Source: a virus. Taken from it: DNA of 24,021 nucleotides. Made by a program: the position numbers and the translations under genes. The notes under the pieces are model-generated. The model made no database searches. It was given only the letters and a program-made list of their open reading frames with translations, and was not told the DNA's origin. The stretch lies in the IMG/VR virus record IMGVR_UViG_3300013101_000095, positions 1-24,021 of that record; one strand, given 5' to 3'. Positions 1 through 7,167 of this stretch are shown in pieces (position 1 is the first letter of the stretch; each line of letters opens with the position of its first letter).

Positions 1-460
1 AGCATCTGGATCAATAGTAGGCGAAACTGCTATAGTCTATTCATTAAACCAAGCAGTAATATTAGATAAATTAAAAACTAGCAATGTTGTTGTTAAGAAT
101 TCTTTAGCTGCTACATTAACAGTTGATGTTGATTATACATTAGATGCTCGAGCTGGTACTATTACATTTATCGATGCAACCAATATCACTATTCCTGGTG
201 AAGTCATAGCAATTGATTATGATTATGTTGCTCAGTCTAAAGTTGATACTTTTACTCAAGGCCAATCTGAATATGCATTAAAAATGATCGGACACAATGT
301 AACAGATGGTAAAGCAGTTAGGATTAGTATTCCTAGAGCTGTATTATCTGCAGCTGAAACATTGGAAGCTATTACTGATAATGTTGTAACGCTTGCAATC
401 GGTGGCGCATTACTTGTTAATTGCGAAGATGAAGTAATGATTATAGAACAAGAGGACTAA
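1..460 (+). CDS. Probable major tail tube protein, C-terminal part (5' truncated)
   Basis: An open frame enters from the left edge (first full codon at base 2) and stops at 458-460, giving 152 residues. The protein is rich in Thr, Val, Ile and Ala with alternating polar and hydrophobic residues, as in beta-rich tube proteins, and ends in an acidic tail (NCEDEVMIIEQED). I do not recognise a diagnostic motif. The assignment as tail tube subunit is inferred from position: in siphophages this gene sits directly before the frameshifted tail assembly chaperone and the tape measure, as here, and only 4 bases separate it from the chaperone. It could also be another tail or head-completion protein; the N-terminal half outside the window would decide. 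Confidence 0.55.
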   Translation, partial: ASGSIVGETAIVYSLNQAVILDKLKTSNVVVKNSLAATLTVDVDYTLDARAGTITFIDATNITIPGEVIAIDYDYVAQSKVDTFTQGQSEYALKMIGHNVTDGKAVRISIPRAVLSAAETLEAITDNVVTLAIGGALLVNCEDEVMIIEQED

Positions 461-464
461 TTAA

Positions 465-866
465 ATGGCTAAAAAGTCAGAAACTGAAATACTATTTCCA
501 CAAGGAAAAGTGGTAGTAGTTGATGGAACTGAGATTACAGTATCTCGTATGAAACTCCATCAAATCATTAAAGGAACTGGTTTATTAAGTGGTGTGTTTG
601 ACATAGTATTTCAACTATTTGAAACTGAGAAAATGAATCCTAAATTAATAATGGAATTATTTACCACTGATGGAGATAACATGTTAGAATTTATCTCCAT
701 AGCTATTGGTCAAGATAGACGATACGTGGATAACCTTGAATTAGATGACGCTATTAATATTTTAGTAGGTATTCTGGAGGTGAACATGGATTTTTTCGTA
801 TCGAAGGTAATGCCGATGATGAACTCTCGAGCCGTAAGCCTCAAACAATTCAGAAGCAAGACCTAA
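465..866 (+). CDS. Tail assembly chaperone, short (gpG-like) form
   Basis: 133 residues, small and mostly helical in appearance, starting at an ATG 4 bases after the preceding stop with AGAGG as ribosome-binding site. It lies immediately before the tape measure gene, the invariant place of lambda gpG/gpT-type chaperones, which bind the tape measure during tail tube assembly and are not in the virion. The N-terminal text KVVVVDGTEITVSRMK looks like the beta-strand start common in such chaperones. The reading frame carries a T TTT TTC heptamer at 791-797 that allows about 17% of its length to be replaced by a long extension in the -1 frame (separate entry). Function is assigned from context and the frameshift architecture, not from a motif I can recognise. 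Confidence 0.8.
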   Translation: MAKKSETEILFPQGKVVVVDGTEITVSRMKLHQIIKGTGLLSGVFDIVFQLFETEKMNPKLIMELFTTDGDNMLEFISIAIGQDRRYVDNLELDDAINILVGILEVNMDFFVSKVMPMMNSRAVSLKQFRSKT

Positions 867-1084
867 ATAATCAATACACTTCACTTATTGTTTATTTAAA
901 GCATTTTGGTTTCAGCTTAAGTGAGATAATGAATTTCACTTATTCTGAGGCTTTACTTTATTTGAAAATCTGTGAGAAACAAGAATCACAAAGAAATGTT
1001 TTAAATGCCACAATGATTAGGTCTGCTTATCATGGTAAGCCTAATGAATTTCAAAAATTTATCCAATCAATTACAAGGAAATAA
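465..1084 (+). CDS. Tail assembly chaperone, long (gpGT-like) form made by -1 frameshift
   Basis: The -1 frame relative to the short chaperone is open from 758 to the stop at 1082-1084, filling the gap of over 200 bases before the tape measure gene. It has no good start codon of its own at its 5' end. Slippage on T TTT TTC (791-797) would join 111 residues of the short form to 95 new residues, a 206-residue product. The extension has helical, coding-like text (GFSLSEIMNF, ATMIRSAYHGK) resembling the T domain of such chaperones, which contacts the tape measure. This matches the conserved G/GT arrangement of siphophages. The efficiency of the shift cannot be read from sequence. Confidence 0.85.
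776..797 (+). promoter_or_regulatory. Programmed -1 frameshift site: internal Shine-Dalgarno plus T TTT TTC slippery heptamer
   Basis: The heptamer at 791-797 is in register with the zero frame (GAT TTT TTC GTA), so both P- and A-site tRNAs can re-pair after a -1 slip. A strong Shine-Dalgarno-like GGAGGT at 776-781 ends 9 bases before it. An upstream SD at about this distance is the known stimulator at the E. coli dnaX -1 site. I see no strong hairpin or pseudoknot in the 60 bases downstream, so the internal SD may be the main stimulator. An in-frame ATG at 786 lies only 4 bases after GGAGGT, too close for an efficient start, which favours the frameshift role. Confidence 0.85.
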
Positions 1085-1087
1085 CGG

Positions 1088-3025
1088 ATGGCAGATTTAA
1101 AACTAGAAACCCTATTAACTTTAAAAGATAGAGCTTCTAAACAACTTAAAGGTTTTCGTAAAAATCTTAAATCAACTAAATCTGAATTAAAATCATTTGC
1201 TGCCACTTTTACTAGTGCGTTAGCAGGTGGTTTACTTTTAAAGAGTTTATTTGATGTCAATAAGGAATTCAGTAAGTTAAAAGCTACTGTTTCCACCTTC
1301 ACTGATTCAGCTGAAGAAACAGAAGTAGCAATGCAGTTTATCAACGATATTGTTACTAAAATCCCAGAAAATTTAGAAGATGTAACAACAGCTTTCATTA
1401 GAATGAAAGGTTTGGGACTTGCACCTACTCGTGAGGCATTACTGTCGTTCGCTAATACTGCTGCAGCAACTGGTAAGTCTATAATTCAATTTGTTGAAGC
1501 TGTAGCTGATGCTACTACTGGAGAATTTGAAAGACTTAAAGAATTTGGTATTAAAAGTAAAAGAGAAGGTGAAATTGTTAAGTTCACATTCCAAGGTCAG
1601 ACAACAGCTATTCAAAATACAGCCTCTGCTGTTAACGAATATTTACAGGCTATTGGTAATAATCAATTTGCTGGAGCTGCTGAACGACAAATGGGTACAC
1701 TTGTTGGACTTACTTCAAATTTACGAGTTGAGTGGGAAAAACTACTTGTTAAATTAGGTGAAGGTGGAGCTAATTCTACATTCTCCTTTATTCTTAGTGG
1801 ATTAACTGATGTATTATCTGGAGTTGCACAATTACGTGGAGTTTTTATTGCATTCTTTGCTACAATAGATAAGAAAGCAGTAGAATTAACTTCAAGTTTT
1901 ACAATATTTTCAATTAAAATGGCTAAAGGATTTTCTATAGCTATAACATCTATTAAAAACCAATTTATAGATTTAGGTAATTCAGCTAAACGAATAGTTA
2001 ATTCAATTGGTGGAGTTTTTAATTTAGATCCAATATTCTTAGAAAAAATACCTAAAGCAAAAGCAGATTTAGCAGGATATGAAAGTGCTATTAAAGCTGT
2101 TAAAGATGAATCTGACGCTGCAATAGCCGCTATAGATGAAAATGCTTTAGCATTAATTAGTGCAGGTCTTGCTGCTAACAATTCTTCAAAAGCAATAGAT
2201 GAGTATAATGATAAATTAAAAGAAGAACAGAAAGCTGCAAATAGTGCCGCTGATGCTGAAAAGAAATTAGCAAAAGCTAGAGAATTAGCTGACATAGCAT
2301 TAGCCAAAGCTCAAAAAGCAGCAGATGCTAGAGCTAATCGTGGTGAAAACATACGATCTAATAATAGAACAGCTCAAGAAATATTTAATGAAACAAAACA
2401 AGAATTAGATTCACTTAAATCTTATGGAGATATTACAGGTGAAACCTATAAAAGAGCGTTGGATAAAGCTCAGACAGCTCTTGATGATTTTAGTGATAAT
2501 TCAAAACAACAATTTGGCGAAGTTACAGAATTTGCTAAAGAAGCAGCTAGAGGAATTGAGAATGGTTTCTCAACATTCTTCTTTGATATCATGCAAGGTA
2601 ACTTTTCAGACATGGGTGATTCGTTTAAACGGACTATTGATCAAATGGTTGCTGACTTTCTTGCATCACAATTGGCAAATGCTTTATTTGGTGGTTTTGG
2701 TACTGGTTCTAATAACTTAGGTGGTTTAGTAGGTGATGGAGTTGGTTTCCTACAAGGATTCTTTGCAGATGGTGGTTCAACTGTAGCAAATAGACCTATG
2801 ATAGTTGGTGAAAGAGGACCTGAATTATTTACTCCATCAGTATCTGGTAATATTACATCAAATTCAGATTTAAATTCAGGAGTTGGTAATACTTTAAATA
2901 TTAATATTACAGCAATGGATTCAAAAGATGTTATTTCCAAATTAGAAGAAGTAAAACGACCTTTAGCTGAAATGCTTAATGGTACAAATAGAGCTTATAA
3001 CTTAACAGCAGGAGTAGGTATTTAA
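1088..3025 (+). CDS. Tail tape measure protein
   Basis: 645 residues, the longest gene of the tail assembly part. It opens with a basic helical region, has hydrophobic segments near residues 37-54 and 233-260, and long Ala/Lys/Glu-rich coiled-coil stretches (about 320-420). The C-terminal part has the lambda-family tape measure signature at residues 560-589: ADGG, then MIVGERGPELFTPS. Tape measure proteins fill the tail tube, set its length and are ejected with the DNA; hydrophobic segments help insertion into the host membrane. At about 0.15 nm per residue the tail would be near 95-100 nm (inference). It starts 3 bases after the frameshifted chaperone stop and shares TAATG with the next gene. 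Confidence 0.93.
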   Translation: MADLKLETLLTLKDRASKQLKGFRKNLKSTKSELKSFAATFTSALAGGLLLKSLFDVNKEFSKLKATVSTFTDSAEETEVAMQFINDIVTKIPENLEDVTTAFIRMKGLGLAPTREALLSFANTAAATGKSIIQFVEAVADATTGEFERLKEFGIKSKREGEIVKFTFQGQTTAIQNTASAVNEYLQAIGNNQFAGAAERQMGTLVGLTSNLRVEWEKLLVKLGEGGANSTFSFILSGLTDVLSGVAQLRGVFIAFFATIDKKAVELTSSFTIFSIKMAKGFSIAITSIKNQFIDLGNSAKRIVNSIGGVFNLDPIFLEKIPKAKADLAGYESAIKAVKDESDAAIAAIDENALALISAGLAANNSSKAIDEYNDKLKEEQKAANSAADAEKKLAKARELADIALAKAQKAADARANRGENIRSNNRTAQEIFNETKQELDSLKSYGDITGETYKRALDKAQTALDDFSDNSKQQFGEVTEFAKEAARGIENGFSTFFFDIMQGNFSDMGDSFKRTIDQMVADFLASQLANALFGGFGTGSNNLGGLVGDGVGFLQGFFADGGSTVANRPMIVGERGPELFTPSVSGNITSNSDLNSGVGNTLNINITAMDSKDVISKLEEVKRPLAEMLNGTNRAYNLTAGVGI

Positions 3026-3627
3026 TGGCTTTTATAAACGAACAATTTCCAAGTGTTAAATTAGTACATGGAGTTAAGAAATCAATTATAGATCCTGTTG
3101 CTGTTGTAACAAATGGTAATCAAGAATTTAGAATTAAAAAGAACAGATTTCCTAGATTTAATTGGGAAATTCCATCAGCTAATGTAACTGAAGAAACAAA
3201 ATTAGAAATGAATGCTTTCTTAGCAGCTAAAGATCATAGTTTAGATTCATTTAAATTTTCAGATCCAGATCAAGTAACTCTTACAGATGGTCTTATGTTA
3301 TCTAAGTCAGGATCAGATTGGTATTTTAACATACCATTTGATTCTACTACAACAGGTAATCATCCAATATTCCATTCAGATAATTTAACTGCAACACGTA
3401 ACGGAAGTCCTGCTACTATTAGTGGTACTTCAGTTGTTGATGGTCTGCCAATTATTACAATAACAGGTTCAAGTCCTGGAGATGTGATTAAAATAACTGG
3501 AGAAATATTCTTTGCTGTTAGATTAGATTCAGCAACAGGATGGTCATTACAAGCTTTAAATGGAGATAATACTCCTAATATTATTGGTTATTCTACACTT
3601 AAATTAATAGAGGTCTTTGAAACATGA
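3025..3627 (+). CDS. Distal tail protein, DUF2460 (GTA gp12-like)
   Basis: 200 residues. The N-terminal half carries features I associate with DUF2460: an opening MAFINEQFPS, a central NGNQEFRIKK segment and RFNWEIPSANVTEETK, where this family has a conserved run describing its residues after a Gly-rich strand. In GTAs and related phages this protein forms the distal tail ring between the tube and the hub. Its place, directly between the tape measure and a DUF2163 gene, is the canonical order. The start overlaps the tape measure stop (TAATG) and its 3' end overlaps the next gene by 4 bases, so the tip genes are translationally coupled. Confidence 0.8.
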   Translation: MAFINEQFPSVKLVHGVKKSIIDPVAVVTNGNQEFRIKKNRFPRFNWEIPSANVTEETKLEMNAFLAAKDHSLDSFKFSDPDQVTLTDGLMLSKSGSDWYFNIPFDSTTTGNHPIFHSDNLTATRNGSPATISGTSVVDGLPIITITGSSPGDVIKITGEIFFAVRLDSATGWSLQALNGDNTPNIIGYSTLKLIEVFET

Positions 3628-4472
3628 GAACAATATCAGCAAATTTAAAATCAGCAATTTTATCTGGTAGAATTTGTAATCTTGTTAAAATCACTAGGAT
3701 AGATGCTACTGAATATCTTTATACAGATCATGATGTAACACTAACAATAGATGGAGATGTTTACGAGCCAGCACCTGGTTTACAACGATTACGTCTTGAG
3801 TCAACAATAGATAATAAAGTTTCTAATCAGCAATTTAATGCAGGTTGGTTAGATTTTGATCAATCAGATTTAAGAACTGGTTTATTTGATAATGCACAGA
3901 TTGAAGTTAAGAAATGTTCATGGGATAGTCCTCTTGAAGGATCAATAACTACATTCTTTGGTAATCTTGGAATTATTCAATGGACTGAAGATGGATTTAA
4001 AGCTGATGTTCATTCTATAACTCGTAAAATGAATAGAAATTATGGTGTAACAACTACTGCTTCATGTCGACATAGATTATTTGATCAATTTGATTCAACA
4101 TCATGTGGTGCATGTACACTTAATAAAGGTTCTAATACTTTTACAGGTTCAATTGATTCAGTTGTTAAAGATAGAATTAAATTTCAAGTTACAGGAACAT
4201 TTCCAACTACTCAAGATTATTGTGCATTTGGAGAATTAGTATTCACATCTGGTCTTAATTCAGGACTTACTTTTGAATTATCTAAGCATGATATTGGCGC
4301 ATTTTCAGAATTTGAATTAATGATTCAGACTACTAAAACTGTTCAGGCTGGAGATACTTTTACTGTAACTTCAGGTTGTGACAAATCATTCACTACATGT
4401 ATAAATAAGTATAGTAACGGATTGAACTTCGGTGGAATGCCGCATATCCAATCAGAAATTATGTTTAGATGA
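3624..4472 (+). CDS. Tail hub protein, DUF2163 (GTA gp13-like), likely metal/Fe-S bound
   Basis: 282 residues, usual length for DUF2163. Diagnostic features: four cysteines in the spacing typical of the family, C148 (ASCRHRL), C161 (STSCGAC) and C252/C259 (GCDKSFTTC), followed by the closing NFGGMPHI motif. In lambda gpL and in the GTA hub a comparable cysteine set holds an iron-sulfur cluster; here that is inferred from the pattern. C164 and C200 are extra. The hub forms the collar on which the tip protein sits and plugs the tube. It overlaps both neighbours by 4 bases (ATGA), as expected for stoichiometric tip components. Confidence 0.87.
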   Translation: MRTISANLKSAILSGRICNLVKITRIDATEYLYTDHDVTLTIDGDVYEPAPGLQRLRLESTIDNKVSNQQFNAGWLDFDQSDLRTGLFDNAQIEVKKCSWDSPLEGSITTFFGNLGIIQWTEDGFKADVHSITRKMNRNYGVTTTASCRHRLFDQFDSTSCGACTLNKGSNTFTGSIDSVVKDRIKFQVTGTFPTTQDYCAFGELVFTSGLNSGLTFELSKHDIGAFSEFELMIQTTKTVQAGDTFTVTSGCDKSFTTCINKYSNGLNFGGMPHIQSEIMFR

Positions 4473-4897
4473 TAATAAGAAATAAAATAACGAAAGTAGC
4501 TAGATCATGGTTAGATACACCATATCAACATCAATGTAGAGTTAAACATGTTGGAGTAGATTGTGCGATGTTAATTGCTGAAGTTGGTTCAGAATTAGGA
4601 TTAATTGATTCATCTACATTGATTCCAAATTATTCCAAACAATGGCATTTACATAATAGAGAAGAAAAACTAAAACAAATATTATTGGATTATGGTTTCA
4701 TTGAGATACCAATATCCGAATCTAAGACTGGTGATGTCTTAGGATTTAAATATGGGAGAGTAATGTCTCATCTAGCTATTCGCACACCTAGAGACAAAAT
4801 AATACAAGCATCTGTAGAAACTGGTAAGGTAACTGAATCTACGTATGATGATATGAAATCCCACTTAATTAGAGCATTTAAATTCCCAGGAGTTTAA
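4469..4897 (+). CDS. Tail-associated NlpC/P60 cell wall peptidase
   Basis: 142 residues. The catalytic Cys is C32 in the GVDCAMLI context, and the catalytic His is H101 in MSHLAI, preceded by the family's GDVLGF strand (residues 88-93). The third polar position probably falls at Q113 (KIIQAS), where His, Asn or Gln are seen in the family. The enzyme cuts gamma-D-Glu-diaminopimelate-type peptide bonds and would open the peptidoglycan during DNA entry; GTA gp14 holds this position. It overlaps the hub gene by ATGA. It is also the only recognisable peptidoglycan-active enzyme in the window, but its place argues for entry rather than lysis. Confidence 0.92.
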   Translation: MIIRNKITKVARSWLDTPYQHQCRVKHVGVDCAMLIAEVGSELGLIDSSTLIPNYSKQWHLHNREEKLKQILLDYGFIEIPISESKTGDVLGFKYGRVMSHLAIRTPRDKIIQASVETGKVTESTYDDMKSHLIRAFKFPGV

Positions 4898-4898
4898 A

Positions 4899-5021
4899 AT
4901 GGAAGAAAACGAAGATTGGGAACCTATGGATGAAGAAGCTCCATGGGTTACAATGGACCAAGAAGAAGATTTATGGTCTGATACTGACTTAGACGAATGG
5001 TTAAAATCACAAAATGATTGA
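4899..5021 (+). CDS. Very acidic, tryptophan-containing 40-residue protein
   Basis: Starts one base after the peptidase stop and ends with 8 bases overlapping the next gene. Of 40 residues, 17 are Asp or Glu and only one is Lys, while four are Trp, spaced 8 to 10 residues apart (positions 7, 16, 26, 34) in acidic surroundings (EDWEP, EAPW, EDLW, DEWL). No membrane segment or signal peptide. Such composition is seen in DNA-mimic inhibitors and in short chaperone-like partners of basic proteins; the next gene product is basic, so a pair is possible. No family recognised. Tight coupling on both sides makes a chance open frame unlikely. Confidence 0.7.
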   Translation: MEENEDWEPMDEEAPWVTMDQEEDLWSDTDLDEWLKSQND

Positions 5022-5232
5022 AAAATATTCATTAGCATGGCTTAAAGATTGGTCATCAACAGATTATGATTTCTATGAAGAAGTTAAAGAACTTGTTTAT
5101 AAGAGACATAAGTTAATTGAACCTCCATGTGGATGTTATGGTAGACGAGTTTATAATAAGATCAAACATAAAGCTGCTATTAAAATCATAGAAGATGAAA
5201 TAAGTATTCTAACAACTGGAACCTCAATTTGA
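5014..5232 (+). CDS. Hypothetical basic 72-residue protein
   Basis: Overlaps the acidic 40-residue gene by 8 bases, with its ATG inside the end of that frame. The first third is aromatic and acidic (LAWLKDW, DYDFYEEV) and the rest basic (YKRHK, YGRRVYNKIKHK). A CGC motif at residues 39-41 follows two prolines. No membrane segment. No family recognised. It sits in the cluster of three small genes placed between the tail peptidase and the tip protein, a place where GTA-type phages normally have none, so it may act in tip assembly or be an early gene lodged in the late operon. Confidence 0.7.
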   Translation: MIEKYSLAWLKDWSSTDYDFYEEVKELVYKRHKLIEPPCGCYGRRVYNKIKHKAAIKIIEDEISILTTGTSI

Positions 5233-5363
5233 CATATGGTGAGGATCTAAAATTATTAGTAGAATCACATAAAAACATAACACATAAAATAGATGAGCTA
5301 CTTTCAGAATTAGCTCATCTAGATAGACGATTAAAAGAATTAAACGAGGAACCAGATAAATGA
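5229..5363 (+). CDS. Short coiled-coil protein with TTG start
   Basis: An open frame of 44 codons fills the gap between the 72-residue gene and the tip gene. Its only sensible start is TTG at 5229, overlapping the previous stop (TTGA), with GGA 8 bases upstream; its stop overlaps the next start as ATGA. The product is strongly amphipathic: residues 8-38 have Leu/Ile at heptad spacing (KIDELLSELAHLDRRLKEL), so a coiled coil is likely. No membrane segment. The matched overlaps at both ends and the heptads support a real gene despite the rare start. Function unknown. Confidence 0.55.
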   Translation: MTYGEDLKLLVESHKNITHKIDELLSELAHLDRRLKELNEEPDK

Positions 5364-5977
5364 CACAATTAGTAATACCAGCAATCGGTGGACTTATGGG
5401 TACATACTTTGGTCCAGTAGGTTCAGCAATAGGTTGGGCTATAGGTTCAGCTTTAACTGCACAAGATCAAAATATTGATGTCACAAATACTCAACAAATC
5501 GGTGATTTACGAGTTCAAACTTCAGAATATGGAATAACTGTTCCTTCAATTGTTGGAAAACAACGAGTAGCTGGTAATGTTATTTGGTCAGAAGAAAAAG
5601 TTCCACATACTCACACATCAGAACAAGAACAAGGTGGTAAAGGTGGTAGTACAACAACTACAACTACAAGTATCACTACCTACACAGTTTCAATGGCAAT
5701 ATTATTATGTAAAGGTCCTATCTTAGGAATTGATAAAATATGGGCAGATGGTCAATTAATAATTGATTCTACTGCTGAAGCTAAACCTCTTATAGGAACT
5801 GTTTATGTTGGTTCTAATAGTCAAACACCAGATCCATACATGTTAGGTAAAATAGGAGCAGGTTCTGTACCAGCTTATAGAGGTATGGCTTACATTGTTC
5901 TTAAAGATTTTGATTTAGGAATAACAGGTCGTATACCTAATTTTACATTTAGAGTATTAAAAGAAGGATTATTATGA
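5360..5977 (+). CDS. Tail tip protein, N-terminal module (GTA gp15/'megatron'-like part 1)
   Basis: 205 residues. Residues 5-32 are Gly- and Ala-rich and hydrophobic (GPVGSAIGWAIGSAL). Then comes text typical of the first domain of GTA gp15: DLRVQTSEYGITVPSIVGK, RVAGNVIW, a low-complexity Gly/Thr loop (GGKGGSTTTTTT) and GPILGIDKIWADGQLI. In GTAs this is one end of a protein of about 1300 residues, but here it stops after this domain and the gene ends with ATGA overlapping the next. It probably forms the ring contacting the hub, with the remaining tip modules on the two following genes. This split is seen directly; that the pieces reassemble is inference. Confidence 0.82.
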   Translation: MTQLVIPAIGGLMGTYFGPVGSAIGWAIGSALTAQDQNIDVTNTQQIGDLRVQTSEYGITVPSIVGKQRVAGNVIWSEEKVPHTHTSEQEQGGKGGSTTTTTTSITTYTVSMAILLCKGPILGIDKIWADGQLIIDSTAEAKPLIGTVYVGSNSQTPDPYMLGKIGAGSVPAYRGMAYIVLKDFDLGITGRIPNFTFRVLKEGLL

Positions 5978-7167
5978 GTTGGAATTTCGATAGAATTTTA
6001 TACAAAGCATTCACTAATCCAAAGGACGTAATATTTGATGGTAGATTTGTAGTTGTTTTAGATGACATAGGTTTACATTTTATAGATTACAGAGATCAAC
6101 AAAATATTTCAGAAGATAGTTTAATTGGTGATTCTAACTTTGAACTTGAAATATTAAAAACGATATCAGTGAGTGGCCAATCAGTAACGTATTTTGATAA
6201 TCATTATTATGTAACTAACTTAGTTGAATGGGACACAGTTTATAAGATTAATTATTTAACAGGATTAGTTGGTACTTTAAATATGCCAGCAGTTATGAAT
6301 TCAAATTTAGCTGCAGTTAATGGTAAATTATGGTTCACTACTTTGGAACGTGATTCTAATGATGAACAATTATTATTTTCATTTGATGGTTCAGCATTTG
6401 TATTCAATTCAATGCCCGTTAGACATCAGACAGAACCAAGATTTATTGCTACTGATTATAGAGAGAATGTTTTAGTAACTAATTTCAATGATGTATCTGT
6501 TTCTAAATATGATTCAGATACTGGTGCGTTCATTTCATCTATAAGAATTTCAAGAGAACCTTATTTCATTAAGACTATTTCAGATAGAACATGTTTTGTG
6601 GCGTCAAGTCCAAGTGTATCTGATTTAGATGAAACAAAAGATAGAGTATTATGGGATGATTCTGTTGTAGATTCTATCTTTGATACTGGAATATTATACG
6701 CAATAGATACAGTTTTAGACACACAACAAACTAACTTTCAAACACTAGGAAAAGTAACAGGATTTACTGATGATTCTGGAGAATTATGGTTAACAATAGA
6801 TAGAACCTTAGATGGAGTTAAGTCTATTGCTAGATTAAATATTTCTACAAATGAGGTTAAATTTACTAAATCATATGAGATAAAAGACGTTGCTGATCCT
6901 GCTTCACCTACTCCATTTAATTGGAATATTAATGAATCTAAATTTCTTGAGAATTCTTATAATAAATCAGTTAAATGTGAATCATACACATATCAAAAAT
7001 GGAATGGAACTACTGAAGTAACTGAAACTGTTCCATGTTATAAATTTATAATATCTGATGGATATTTACAAGGATTTAAAATAGATCTTATGTATAATAC
7101 TCAATTTTCATCAATTCAATCGACTGCTATGATGGCTGTTGGTAATCATAATTACACTGGAGATTAA
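5974..7167 (+). CDS. Propeller-like tail tip component
   Basis: 397 residues with no signal peptide. The text repeats short beta-strand units of the type NGKLWFTT, ENVLVTNF and VSKYDSDTGAFISSI, suggesting a beta-propeller of the NHL/YVTN/WD type; I count several such units but cannot fix the blade number. It is coupled by ATGA to the tip N-terminal module and directly abuts the start of the third tip gene (TAA|ATG). In GTA gp15 the equivalent middle position holds a TIM-barrel glycoside-hydrolase-like domain, absent here, so this gene may be its functional replacement, perhaps binding surface glycan. Fold and role are inferred. Confidence 0.6.
   Translation: MSWNFDRILYKAFTNPKDVIFDGRFVVVLDDIGLHFIDYRDQQNISEDSLIGDSNFELEILKTISVSGQSVTYFDNHYYVTNLVEWDTVYKINYLTGLVGTLNMPAVMNSNLAAVNGKLWFTTLERDSNDEQLLFSFDGSAFVFNSMPVRHQTEPRFIATDYRENVLVTNFNDVSVSKYDSDTGAFISSIRISREPYFIKTISDRTCFVASSPSVSDLDETKDRVLWDDSVVDSIFDTGILYAIDTVLDTQQTNFQTLGKVTGFTDDSGELWLTIDRTLDGVKSIARLNISTNEVKFTKSYEIKDVADPASPTPFNWNINESKFLENSYNKSVKCESYTYQKWNGTTEVTETVPCYKFIISDGYLQGFKIDLMYNTQFSSIQSTAMMAVGNHNYTGD

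Noticed and set aside
1051-2307. Long open frames antisense to the tape measure gene (also antisense to the fibre genes)
   Set aside because: They are reflections of codon bias in low-G+C coding text, overlap a certain gene over their whole length and lack Shine-Dalgarno sites.
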